Source: Hirudo medicinalis (Eukaryota > Annelida > Clitellata > Hirudinida > Hirudinidae). From it: DNA of 64,000 nt. The stretch covers positions 230,581-294,580 of the forward strand of contig MPNW01000434.1 of NCBI GenBank assembly GCA_011800805.1, given 5' to 3'. The position numbers were made by a program, and so were the translations under genes. The notes beneath the pieces were generated by a model that saw only the letters and a list, made by a program, of their open reading frames with translations, ran no database searches and had not been told where the DNA came from. Each line of letters starts with the position of its first letter. Within the stretch, counting starts at the first letter, position 1. Positions 25,806 through 36,493 of the stretch are shown here, in pieces.

Positions 25806-26459
25806 TTTTGGTGACATTGTTGAAGATGGTGCTGATAATGATGGTGACGGTTAAACGAAAAAATGAATCAAGAATAACGAACCGATGGATGGGCGAGTGG
25901 ATGAAGAGAGACGAATGAATGAACGTCGTCAGGCATTAGTACTCCGCTGATTGAATTTCATCTTCGACCGGTAATCAAACGAACCATCCTCCTCTTCCTC
26001 TTCTTCCCGTTTATCATCATCACCACCACCATCAACAACAACAGCAACAACAACATCACCATCATCAACATCATCCGTATCATCACCGTCGTCGGTGCCA
26101 TGACTACGGTCCTTAAACCATTGGCTTCAAAGAGCCTGCCATGGCCTTTTTTGTGTTTTAATATTCATCCATTTTTAGAATTGGTCTGCCCTCTCTTTGA
26201 ACTTCTTGATTGATTGACAAGCAGTAGCAAAATAATAAGGTTAATACATTTGTTTGATTAATATTATTATTGATTTTATTGTTGTTAGTAGTAATAGCAG
26301 TAGTAGTCGTGATGGTACTTATTGATACTACTTCCTTAATGCTTACAACAACAATATTAATTTTAGTAATAAAACCTATTTGAATAACTTAAGCATTGAT
26401 TTTGAAGTTCAAAGTAGTATTTTTATCATAATAATAGTGCTAATAACTTATTCTATTCA

Positions 26460-26585
26460 TTGATGATAAAGAAGATAATGATGGTGATGATGATGGCGAC
26501 GACCCTGATGATGATGGTGATGGTGGTGGTGATGGTGGTGGTGGTGGTGGTGGTGATGATGATGACGATGATGACCATGATGATG
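26460..26585. repeat. GAT/GGT microsatellite
   Basis: Tandem GAT with GGT blocks; spurious poly-His on the reverse strand. Confidence 0.85.
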
Positions 26586-26709
26586 TCCACGATGACTGTA
26601 AGAATCCATTCTTGTGATATTAATCCCTAGCACTGAAGAATGATTGGGCAACCTCCTGCTAACGCAGGGGGTCAGTCCATCATGTGAATAAATAATGAGC
26701 TCCCTCATA

Positions 26710-27287
26710 AATATTCAGACTGTAGTGAACTTTCTCTGCTCAATTTTCAGCCATCTCCGATTGTGAAGACCATACATCTTTGTGCTGTCAGGACTTTTGC
26801 ATATTTATATAATTGCTTGTATGACGATTAATATTATAATTAGTTAAGGACGATTGTCTGATTAAAAAATTCTTTATTTATTTTAATTATTATAAATTAT
26901 TAAGTAGTCAAGATGATAAATGCTTACCTAAATTAAGTAAAATAAGAGTAGACTAATGCTAGTATCTTAAAGAACATTTAACAATAATAAAGCTTATTTG
27001 TTGATTATTTATCAATTGAGTTACAATGATAATAATTAGATATAAAAAAATTTATTGTTAATATATCATTTCTGACAAAATTGGTCATTGATTGATTAGT
27101 TGATTGATTGATTGGTTGGTCGGTCGAGCGTTTTACGTAACTTTATTTGTTTATCAGATATTTGTGAATTGTTTTATTAATATTTAATTATATTATTATA
27201 ATATTATTATAATATAATTATATATTATTTATGATACTCTATGCAGATAGAAATTTAATAAAAATGTATTTACCAAGAATTCAGAAC

Positions 27288-27326
<39 letters not shown>

Positions 27327-29110
27327 TAAGCACTAAAAATTCAAATATTTAATTACTTATTCCGTTAACTTGTTGATGTTTTCTTGCTCCTTGTAAAAAA
27401 AAGTGCACTGCAAAATATTTTTCCACTCCTGGCAACTGTTGAACATCTCAATTACTTGTGCTGGTAGCAAATGAATTCACAGACCTTCAAGAACATTCAG
27501 ATTCATAATGATATAACAATGGCATGCTTAATTTTATTACTGTAAGCATTTAGTGACAGCACTGCAGTGTGATTGTCTAATAATAGTAATGTTAATAATA
27601 TATCTATAATAGTGAATAATGTTAATGTTAAGTAAGCTATCTACTAATATATCTACAAGTAAAGTTATCTGACATTGTTATTCGAGATAAATAAATTTGT
27701 ATGTTTCAGTTAAGCAATGTTGCGGTGGTTTAACGTCATTAATTCCGTGATGTCGGTTATTTCAATAACCCGTCACGATTATCGGGTAGCCCGTCGAAAG
27801 GATGCCGCATGTGCGAGCATTTCACGATTTAACTTATATTTGGAAAGTTGTGGCCGGATGAAATTTTAAAACCGAGTCTTGTCTTGTCTTGTCTTTTAAA
27901 ACGAGTCTTGTCGTCAAGCTCGTTCATTACAGCGGTCAATAAATTGCTTTGACGTACGACGTAGATCCAATGCATCCGACAGCTGCCCTTGTTCGTACCT
28001 GTTTTAGACCTGCTGAACAACTTAGCCATTAGCTTTAAATCAAACAACCAATTATGGACATCGACTCATTGTTCATAGATGGGCTGTAAATAGTAGATCA
28101 GCTTTTTAATCAAAACTATTTATGATATGATTTATGAGCGAAATAGCTTACGACTCGTTCGGCAGGTTAGCTCGACGGGTCGAGTTCCTGCCATGGCAAT
28201 GTGTTTTTAATAGGGACCCTGGACCCAGCAAACCTCAGCACTTCTGGGGAATGATTTTTATTCATTGGTGCCCAATAATAAACATTTTCAACACTGTAAT
28301 ATTTGCCATTTGATGGAATTGAGCCAGGGTGCTGAAGGCAGTAGTGATGTGGAGTAACCTGCTGCTTTTAAGTGCTTAAGAAACAGTAAGGATTCAAAGC
28401 TTTTTTGGCAAGGGACCCTCGGTCCCGTTCGGTCCTTCTGAATGAATTTACTCTTGAGCTCAGAAGCTAGGAGGAGATCATAAGTAGAATCTTGCCAGCA
28501 TTGCCAAAGTTGTCAGCTCTTAGATGGTATATTAAGGACTCAGTAGAAAACATCTTACTAGAGACCCCAGGAGCTCCTCGACTGATTTCGGAGCCACAAA
28601 TCTTACATTGCACGTCCAGGTGAACTGGACTGATTAGAAAGAGTTCCTATACTGCTGAAGAAGTTCTCTTAGCCGTTGCTTAAAACAGTCTGAATCAAAA
28701 TTTGAATAAATATCTTTAAGTTTCGAAAGAAATAATTTACCTTTACATATTGTCACTTTTTTCCATATCTAAGCCTGAAATTAATTCTCCCGACTCCGGC
28801 CCCAGCAAAATGTCCCCCTCCGAGCCTGCTTTGCTGCCAGGAAGCACCTTCAGGTAAGGGTGCTATAAAAATAAAAACAGTATGGCAATAAAAATGTGCC
28901 TTTACTTTCTATTCTACTAAGTACCTTAAGTCCGACCCCTGAGCTATTTTACTTTGTTCTTCTCTCTATTAGTTAACGTGTCCTTGTAATGTATTTAGCA
29001 CAATAAAATGTCCCTAAATAAAAAAAAAAAGATTGCTAAATACAATTACAAATACAAAAGATGCATTGTATCGCAATGCCTTGAGTGAGACCTTTGTGAT
29101 ATAACAGAGG
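26710..29110. other. Non-coding stretch
   Basis: AT-rich to about 27.7 kb, including a pure ATT run at 27289-27326. From 28140 to 29000 the composition is less AT-rich and holds a small hairpin (28161-28192), but no frame longer than a few dozen codons and no splice pair that I trust. Confidence 0.45.
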
Positions 29111-29149
29111 AGAAGATTTGATTAACATTACAGGATCTGATGATGTGGA

Positions 29150-29281
29150 TGTGTTGATATGGATGTGATAATAGGGATTTGATGATACAGATGTGATGAT
29201 ACAGATGTGATGATATGGATGTGATGATACGGATGTGATGATACGGATGTGATGATATGGATGTGATGATACGGATGTGAT
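29150..29281 (+). repeat. 15-bp minisatellite (GATGTGATGATAYRG type)
   Basis: About nine units of a 15-base repeat, variable at ACAG/ACGG/ATGG. The first units are less regular (GTTGATATGGATGTGATAAT). Confidence 0.85.
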
Positions 29282-29664
29282 ATCAGATATTCTACCAATT
29301 GCTATTCATTCCGTCCAGAGTTTATCATCGATTTTATGTTAATAAGGCCGTGACCTAGATAAACCGTCTCCTATTTCCTGATTTGCTGGGACGTTTATGC
29401 TCTCAATGAGGCCCATTCTTATTAGTTGACATCTGACCTAGAAAGTCGAAAGGGTGGTGTCAACAAGGTCACCATGTTGATGATCTATTTTTATGATCCA
29501 ATGGGGGTTTTAACAACTTTTAATTACAGTTTTCTTTTAAACTATTACTCTAACAGCACATCTGCGATGTGTGCAGTTTATAATCATGTTATAACATTAA
29601 TCAGTTATTACAATTATATAGTGTAATATATAATTATGTAGTAAGGCTTTTATTATATCTATAA

Positions 29665-30095
29665 TCTATAATATAAAACAGAAAGTGCATTTGTATGTCT
29701 GTCTGTCCCAAGAACAGTGAACGGTAGCGACTTGAAATTTGCACACGTCATTCTCTAGGCCATTCCTAGGTCAACTGCGTTATTTTCAACTTTCAATTTT
29801 TCCAATTTTCACCTTTTCCTAAATCACATGCAGCTTTAAACTCGAGAGCTACTGGAAGCAAGGAGCATTGTGCTTTTGCATGGTCTAATGTTCAACACTT
29901 CGCCTCTCGTGATGGCAGCACGGGTTCGATTCCCGTTGCGAGAGCACCATCCCAATCGTTTCGGTTCTTGGAGGGCAAGTGACTGGCTGAATTTGAAGGA
30001 TGTAAATAATAATAATAATACCGGGATGAATAAAATTCATTATAATGAATAAAAAAAATGGTTTGAATTCACTGGCGAAGCAGGTTTAAAAAATG
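29665..30095 (+). mobile_element. Helitron-like non-autonomous element with tRNA-like module, copy 1
   Basis: Starts A|TCTATAATATAAAACAG and shares its whole length with the copy at 34092: the TCTGTCTGTCC motif, the stretch GAAATTTGCACACGTCA, TTTTCAACTTTCAA, CACCTTTTCCTAAAT, a tRNA-like block, then GGGCAAGTGACTGGCTGAATTTG. Relative to copy 2 it has a short AAT insertion near 30004-30020. The 3' end is decayed (ACTGGCGAAGCAGG where copy 2 has a clean hairpin). A 5' TC after A fits Helitrons. No transposase or Rep/helicase coding is present. Confidence 0.5.
29870..29947 (+). other. tRNA-like block inside Helitron-like copy 1
   Basis: A seven-base acceptor-like stem (GTGCTTT with AGAGCAC, one G-T pair), a T arm with five perfect pairs (ACGGG/CCCGT) around the loop TTCGATT, and hence a complete pol III B box (GGGTTCGATTCC). 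The A-box region (TGGTCTAATG) is present, but D and anticodon stems are poor. This is a tRNA relic, not a functional tRNA gene. Confidence 0.55.
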
Positions 30096-30374
30096 TTATT
30101 AGTGTATTATTGTCATGATTATCATGATTGTCACCCCCCTCCATCATTATTGAAATTCACAGACAGTCCCTAATGGTGAAATGGATGCTAGTGTTGCATA
30201 ATTGAAGCGTTGCTTCCTCTTCTGAGAACCAACCACTCAATCACTCAGCATTAACCATTCGCAATAACAGTCATTGTAACAATCATAATATCTAATACAA
30301 TAACAATCATTGTAAGTAATACAATAACAATCATTATAACTAATGTCATCACCACCATCGCCACCACTTAATAA

Positions 30375-30382
30375 TAATAATA

Positions 30383-30466
<84 letters not shown>

Positions 30467-30535
30467 GTGGTGATGGTGGTGATGATGATGGTGGTGATGG
30501 TGGTGATGGTGATTGGTGACGACGACGATGACGAC
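30375..30535. repeat. (GAT)n microsatellite, long
   Basis: Nearly pure GAT for about 85 bases, then GGT/GAT mixture. No gene. Confidence 0.95.
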
Positions 30536-30739
30536 CATGATGATGATAATAATGCATTTAATTACGAAGCTAATAGAGACTCAGTCACATTCACCTTTTC
30601 GATCTTGTCTTGTTTCTATTCACTGGAGTCATCATAGTCAGTTGAGTCGATGATGTTAATTGCAAAATGGATTTGCTTCTCATGAGTGTCGATTTTCTGG
30701 GGGTTTTTTTAAATGCATTTGCTTTTATTACATTTGTTT

Positions 30740-30885
30740 ATTATTACTGTTGCTTTTATTATTGTTGTTGTTGTTATTATTATTATATTATTGTTATTAT
30801 TATTATATTGTTATTATTATTGCTCTCATCATAATCATCATCATCATCACCATTGTCACCGTCATGGTCGTCGTCATCGTCATCT
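30740..30885. repeat. ATT/GTT then CAT/CGT microsatellites
   Basis: TTATTGTTG-type triplets change to CATCAT and GTCATCGTC. Confidence 0.85.
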
Positions 30886-31239
30886 ACATCAGAGCATGTT
30901 ATCCATAGCCATAAGAATTCCTATCACATTGTACTACCATGCGTCATCACATCATAAACACATTACGATGATGCTACAAAAATAACACTATCTACTCATA
31001 AATTATACAGTAATATAAATTTTATAATAATATAAGTTATGTTCGAACACAAAAAAACTTCTAATGAACTTGGCTCGTCTTAGTAGTGGTAGTGGTAGTG
31101 GTAGTGGTAGTAGTAGTTGTTGTTATGGGCGTGTTATTGAGTTGTTCTCGGAATGAAATGATTAAATAAGAAGGCATGCTGTGGATGTTCCATGATCATA
31201 AAAAATGGAAAGGAAATTACCCCAGACCCTGGATGCTGG

Positions 31240-31278
31240 AAGTGATGATGATAATGAAGCTAATAATAATGGTGATGA

Positions 31279-31310
<32 letters not shown>

Positions 31311-31355
31311 AAGATGATGACGATGACGACGACGATGATGATAATAATGGTTGCG
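31240..31355. repeat. GAT/GGT microsatellite
   Basis: GATGAT with GGT and GACGAC blocks; poly-Asp and poly-Met frames are spurious. Confidence 0.85.
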
Positions 31356-31614
31356 ATGTCGACGATGATGTTTACATGGAATGGAAAGACCTGGAATGTC
31401 GTACAAAAATTCGGGGTTCGTTGATCGGATTACGTTTTTGTTTCAAATCTGATTTAAAATTTAAATCCGCTTTTAAACTGATTCCTTAAAAGGCTGCATC
31501 CGGTCAGGAGAGCTGTTGGTCGCCTGTTAATTATCGAACCGGTGGTTGTCATGACGACGCCTGTCGCCTGATGAAGCGCTGGTTTCTATTTTTTATCTCA
31601 AAGATATTATTGGC

Positions 31615-32175
31615 TCCCGCGGTGGTGATGATGATGACGATGATGATCATCATAACTTTGTAGAGGATGTCTAGTACCGAAGACATAGATAACGTATACA
31701 TTGATGATATCGTTAAGTTATAAAGATTACTGATTGTGCCGATGATGATGATGGCGATGACATTGATAGCATTGGTTTTGGCTAATGGTAAACCAATTGA
31801 CGATATTGTTGGCGACGATTACGCTGATGATAATGAGTGCGACGACATTGGTGATGATGATGATGATGATGACGATGACGATGATGATGATATGCATTCA
31901 ACCTCATGAATATTAATGTGCCTGGTTGGCCTTGAAGATGATTTAATGCGGTTGTGTTGATAATCCCCATAACCTTGGTGATAACGACGCTTGCTCGGGT
32001 TTTCTCTATATTAAAATTTAAATCAATTTAGTCATTCTGCCGTGACGATCATGTTGATGATGATGGCGGTGATGGTGGTAATGATGGTGATAGTGATGGT
32101 GGTGTTGTTGGTGATGACGGTGGTGGTGATGGTGGTAATGATGATGACAGTGATGGTGGTGTTGTTGTGCTTAAG
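31615..32175. repeat. Cluster of GAT/GGT tracts
   Basis: Short GAT-rich runs at 31623-31650, 31740-31760, 31850-31890 and 32055-32165, the last with a repeated unit GGTGATGGTGGTAATGATG. Confidence 0.75.
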
Positions 32176-32229
32176 CGTCAACTAAAACGCTCTGGTCGTT
32201 AGCATTAGAATCATCGACGATGTCGTCGC

Positions 32230-32485
32230 ATCATCATCATCATCATCACCAATGTACTCATCATCATTATCATCATCGTCATCGCCTATAAATAAGCAAT
32301 AATCTGGAATGTTCACCTGCTAATGGAATAAAGAAGCATTGAAAGGAGTTGTTTATANTCATCATCATCATCATCACCAATGTACTCATCATCATTATCA
32401 TCATCGTCATCGCCTATAAATAAGCAATAATCTGGAATGTTCACCTGCTAATGGAATAAAGAAGCATTGAAAGGAGTTGTTTATA
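32230..32485. repeat. Direct duplication of about 127 bp around a single N
   Basis: 32230-32357 is repeated at 32359-32485, including CACCTGCTAATGGAATAAAG and the end GGAGTTGTTTATA. By eye the two copies are identical apart from the first bases. The N is at 32358. Confidence 0.95.
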
Positions 32486-32514
32486 AATCACCTAAACAAT
32501 CATTCCACGTGTCT

Positions 32515-32740
32515 TTATTATTATTATATATTATTATTGTTATTATTATTATTATCATCAATATTATTATTATCATCATTATCATCATCATCATCATCAT
32601 CACTATTGTTTGTGACTTTATTGTGACGATATTTTTGCTACTGTCGCAATGAAAGGAAAATGTCATCAATGGCTGTAATCCTTCTCATCATCATCATCGT
32701 CGTCGTCGTCATCATCATCATCGTCGTCGTCATTGAGAAG
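32515..32740. repeat. ATT/CAT microsatellite cluster
   Basis: ATT and CAT triplets at 32517-32610, then CATCGTCGT triplets at 32687-32735. Confidence 0.85.
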
Positions 32741-33260
32741 TCGCATCTGTTGACATATATTTCCGGCATCTTGTTTCTGTGGATGACATTGACCCCATGT
32801 CACTACGATGCTATCGCAAAGCAGTCGACGACGACCAATTTCGACCATGTTGGTTCTTGCCTAAAATGCTTTGTTTACAGGATTAACAAAGTCGATGGCT
32901 GTTGCTGAAACGATGGAAATCAATAACGTTAATTATAATTCATTAATATGTGATGACGATAATTGCAAGACATTTTGAATGAGCATCACATGCGTTCGAA
33001 ACGCTTTTAAAGGATTAACAAAACTTCATCATCTTATTATATTATCGATGTTATAATAAGATGAATGCACAAATGATGTATTCATTGTTTACAACGTTAT
33101 TGTAGTTGTTGCTTTAGATCGTCATCATCATACTGTCCATAATCTTCATCATCATCGCACCGCCCATAATTATCATCGTTATCATCATACCGCTCATAAT
33201 CACCATCATCATCAACACACCGCCCATATTCATCATCATCGCGGCTGTTGTTTTCCCCCA

Positions 33261-36200
33261 GTGGCGCACCAAAGACATGAATAGCATACAGTTCGACGAC
33301 AGCAGAGGATGTCGATGAAAAGGTCCGAGTAGTTCATTCGCAGACTGAGTCGCTGCTAGAAGGAGCCCAAGGGAGCCATGCAAAGGGACCCCCAACAACA
33401 ACAGCAACAACAGCAACAACAACAACAACATCAACAGCAGCAACAACAACAACCATCACAACAGCGCCACAAGCAACAGTTGAAGGCATTCGTTAAAACT
33501 GCAGACAACAGCGCCAAAACAGCGCACCTGCCGACCTCAATAGCCCTGTCCTTCGATGGGGAAGAGAGCGTTCAGGCCTACAGGAGGAGGATCAAGATGA
33601 TGAACATCTTCAGCCAACAGGACAGGGAGTGCTTCCAGGTGATCATTATGATCATTATGATGACGATAATTTGATGCTTATGATGATGATAATGATGATG
33701 ATGATGACGATATTAAGACGACGAAGACGACTACGATGGTGATGCATATAATGGTGATGATGACATATCTTAAGGTGATGGTGCAAGAAAGAAAGTTAAG
33801 GATGTTCCATGATAACCTCTTGATTGTTACATAGGCTGACGACGTTTGTGGTTTTGATAACTTCAGTAAATATTTAATATTAATTTCAATATTTTTATTT
33901 ATTGGATTCATTGTTTCTTATCATTATTTTTATTAATGTCAGTGAGCGAAGGATGGTGCTGTTGAGTCATGTCATAGACGTAGATGATGCTTAATGGAGA
34001 TCATTTCAATAAATAAAAAACTAGCAATTTCTTCATTAAATTAAAATGAGAACTTCCCATTACGAAATGACTTCTTTTGTCGTAATCAATATCTATAATA
34101 TAAAACAGAAAGTGCACGTGTGTGTCTGTCTGTCCTGAGAACTCCTCCCAAATGGTGATAAGTAGCGAATTGAAATTTGCACGCGTCACTCCCTGCGCCA
34201 TTCTTAGGTCGACCAACCGTACTATTTTCAACTTTCAAGTTATCCAGCTTTCACCTTTTCCTAAATTGCGTACCCGGCTTTAAACTCTGAGAGCTGTTGA
34301 AATTTAGTACCATTGTGCTCTCACATGGTCTAATGGTTGAGATCTCTCCTCTCGCGATGGCAGCAGGTCGGAGCGCCGTTGCAGGGGCACCGCCCTGGTC
34401 ATCCAGTTCTTTGAGGGCAAGTAGCTGGCTGAATTTGATTTGACTGGAGAAGCCAGTTTGAAAAGGCTAGACGATTATGAAATTACAAATTTATGTATTT
34501 ACGTGATGACAAAAATTGTACATGCAAAATAATAAACTACTGGTAAAATTATTGATGAAAACTAAAAGACATTATCAGTTTCAGTGTGCCAGCCGCTAAT
34601 GAAATCATTAGAGATATTTATGACAGTTCAATGGCAGTTCTGTCATCCTATAAATAATGCTTTTGCATAGCAGTCAGCTACCCAAAAACAGGGATGTCAT
34701 TTATTTGACTGCTTGAATTCATTTCATTTTAAATCAACTTTTCATGCTGCCAAAAACTACAAAGTTTGAAGGCAATCTCCCCACTTGCAGAGGCACTCTT
34801 GTTCCACTTGCAATTGATTTTATTCATGTTTTAATCACTTCATTAGGGTTCTCTAATGCTCTTCCTGCCTGTGTCCAAAAGCTTCAAATTTCCAAATTCG
34901 ATGTAGAATAATTGTTTCCTCGAATTTGAAAAACGAATTATTTTAAATTATTTAATTTATTTTTATTATTATTTTAAGCTGACCACCCTCCTGTGCGTGT
35001 CAGTTGAAAATACAATTTATTTACTCAGACATTTGGAAAATTTACTTGGCTTATGAAATTGTTGTGAAAGGCTGAAGAACAAAGAAATTATTAACATGAC
35101 CCTGTGATGTGGTTGATTCTTTTCTGTTGAAGCTCCTGAAAATATCACAAGGACCTGGGTGCTTCTTTTATAAACCACAGCTCCCCTCTCAATGTAGGGG
35201 TAAATGTAAACACTTCAAGAGCTGTTGGCCAATTTTTTTTCAGTTAGCACAAAGTCTAGCAAGAAGAAACCACATAAACGCTGCAACCAATCATCATCAT
35301 CATCATCATCTGAAACCACCCAGTGGAGGTCAGATGTTAAGTGCTGATGCCATGTTCTCAGTCAGTCTTCCTTTGCTGAAGTTTTCCAGACTCCTTAAGG
35401 AGCCATAGACTAATTTATAGCCTCTTCTTCTTAGTGTTTGGTTTGTTATGTTTGCATCTCATTCACTTTTAAACTTCCAACATATTGCCAGTGTCTGAGC
35501 TCTCATAGAACCCATGGATCCAGGAGAAACTAGTTAAGATTAAACAGAAATTGCTATCTGGCAGAACAGAGGTGAATTTCAGAACAAGTGTGAATTTTAG
35601 TCCACATACACTTATTGGTTCTTTAGGATCTGGTTTGTGAATGTTCTGTGACTGCGCACTTTTTAGTTACATTAATTTTGCAAAACACCTTTGCACGTTT
35701 TCCTGATTTTTGGCAGTAGGTTGACAGGAGATAACAAGATAACCTCAAATAAAAATTGAAACCGAGATGATATTGTTATAAAGTCACGCTGACCATTACA
35801 GTTTCATCTTGACAGGTTCCACCGAACAGGACGGTCATGCACGACATTCCGCATGATGGGTCGCTAGTGCGTGCCTTCGCGACACCGGCTTCCAAGGATG
35901 ATTCTAGACTGGCACTCGGTCGACAACTTGAATTCTCTTCTCCGAAGCACATGGACTACGTCAGTAGCTCTTTTCTGTCCAGCTGGAGGTCGGAAAAGTC
36001 CTCGGATGTCTTCTCCTCTCCTCAGAAGTTCTCGCCACTGCAACTGAAATCATCTCCCTCAGTCTCAGATCCTCAGCAGCAGGCCAACAAGCAGAGAAGC
36101 AGCAGTGCAGACAGCGTACGAAAGTTGGTGGCCAGGTGCACGTTTTTGCGGATCGGCAAGAAGTTTTCAGGAAAGTCTTCAACATCTAATGGAGGCAACA

Positions 36201-36493
36201 AATCCACCAAGCAGCAGCCCCCTCCACTGCCCATGTCTCAGCTGCCGAGTTTGGCAGATTGTTCGGAACCCGAGTGCGAGATGACGGGGGAGTCCCCCAC
36301 GTGCAGAAACGTACCTTGGGAACTGCCCCCTAACTATGTGGACATGATATTCGGAAAGGATCCGACTTCCCCATCGGTCGAAGGTAGCAGCAAAATAGAG
36401 AATGTCAAGTCTGAAGGCGCAAAAGTGGAAAAAATCTACAAGACTGGTTTCCTTCCTCCCACTCCAACGGTTGCCGTGAAATCAACTAAATGA
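33261..36493 (+). CDS. Polyglutamine, Ser/Pro-rich protein of unknown family (two coding exons, 312 aa)
   Basis: Family not recognised. Exon 33261-33638 follows a strong acceptor (TTGTTTTCCCCCAG); its ATG is 33378-33380, with an in-frame TAG 15 codons upstream, so the start is well fixed. Two short upstream ORFs (ATGs near 33277 and 33310) lie in the leader. The donor after CTTCCAG|GTGATC joins acceptor TTGACAG at 35815; exon 2 is 35816-36493 (TGA). The 87 + 225 residues begin MQRDP then a CAA/CAG-coded Gln/His tract, then a more conserved-looking stretch (LPTSIALSFDGEESVQAY), a Ser-rich region with many SP sites, a basic RKLVARCTFLRIGKKF segment and a C-terminal WELPPNYVDMIFGKD. No signal peptide or membrane helix; probably cytosolic or nuclear. 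The acceptor before the leader implies an untranslated exon upstream, perhaps 12860-13147. Confidence 0.65.
33384..33470 (+). repeat. CAA/CAG repeat encoding polyglutamine
   Basis: In-frame within the first coding exon of the preceding gene. Mixed CAA/CAG/CAT, so less slippage-prone than a pure CAG run. Confidence 0.85.
33639..35815 (+). other. Intron of the polyglutamine gene
   Basis: GTGATC to TTGACAG. Contains GAT tracts (33660-33715), the second Helitron-like copy (34092-34470), and a short CAT run near 35290-35310. Confidence 0.6.
34092..34470 (+). mobile_element. Helitron-like non-autonomous element with tRNA-like module, copy 2
   Basis: About 379 bp, starting TCTATAATATAAAACAG after an A. 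It ends with a hairpin (ACTGG at 34443-34447, loop AGAAG, CCAGT at 34453-34457), nine bases, then CTAG (34467-34470). 5' TC, a 3' hairpin and CTRR are the Helitron terminal signature; insertion normally lies between A and T, and here the 3' neighbour is A, so the fit is not perfect. The tRNA-like block lies at about 34313-34392 with a decayed B box. No coding capacity. Confidence 0.55.

Noticed and set aside
29870..29947. Functional tRNA gene
   Set aside because: Only the acceptor and T arms are well formed; the D and anticodon stems are poor, and the block recurs in a repeat element.
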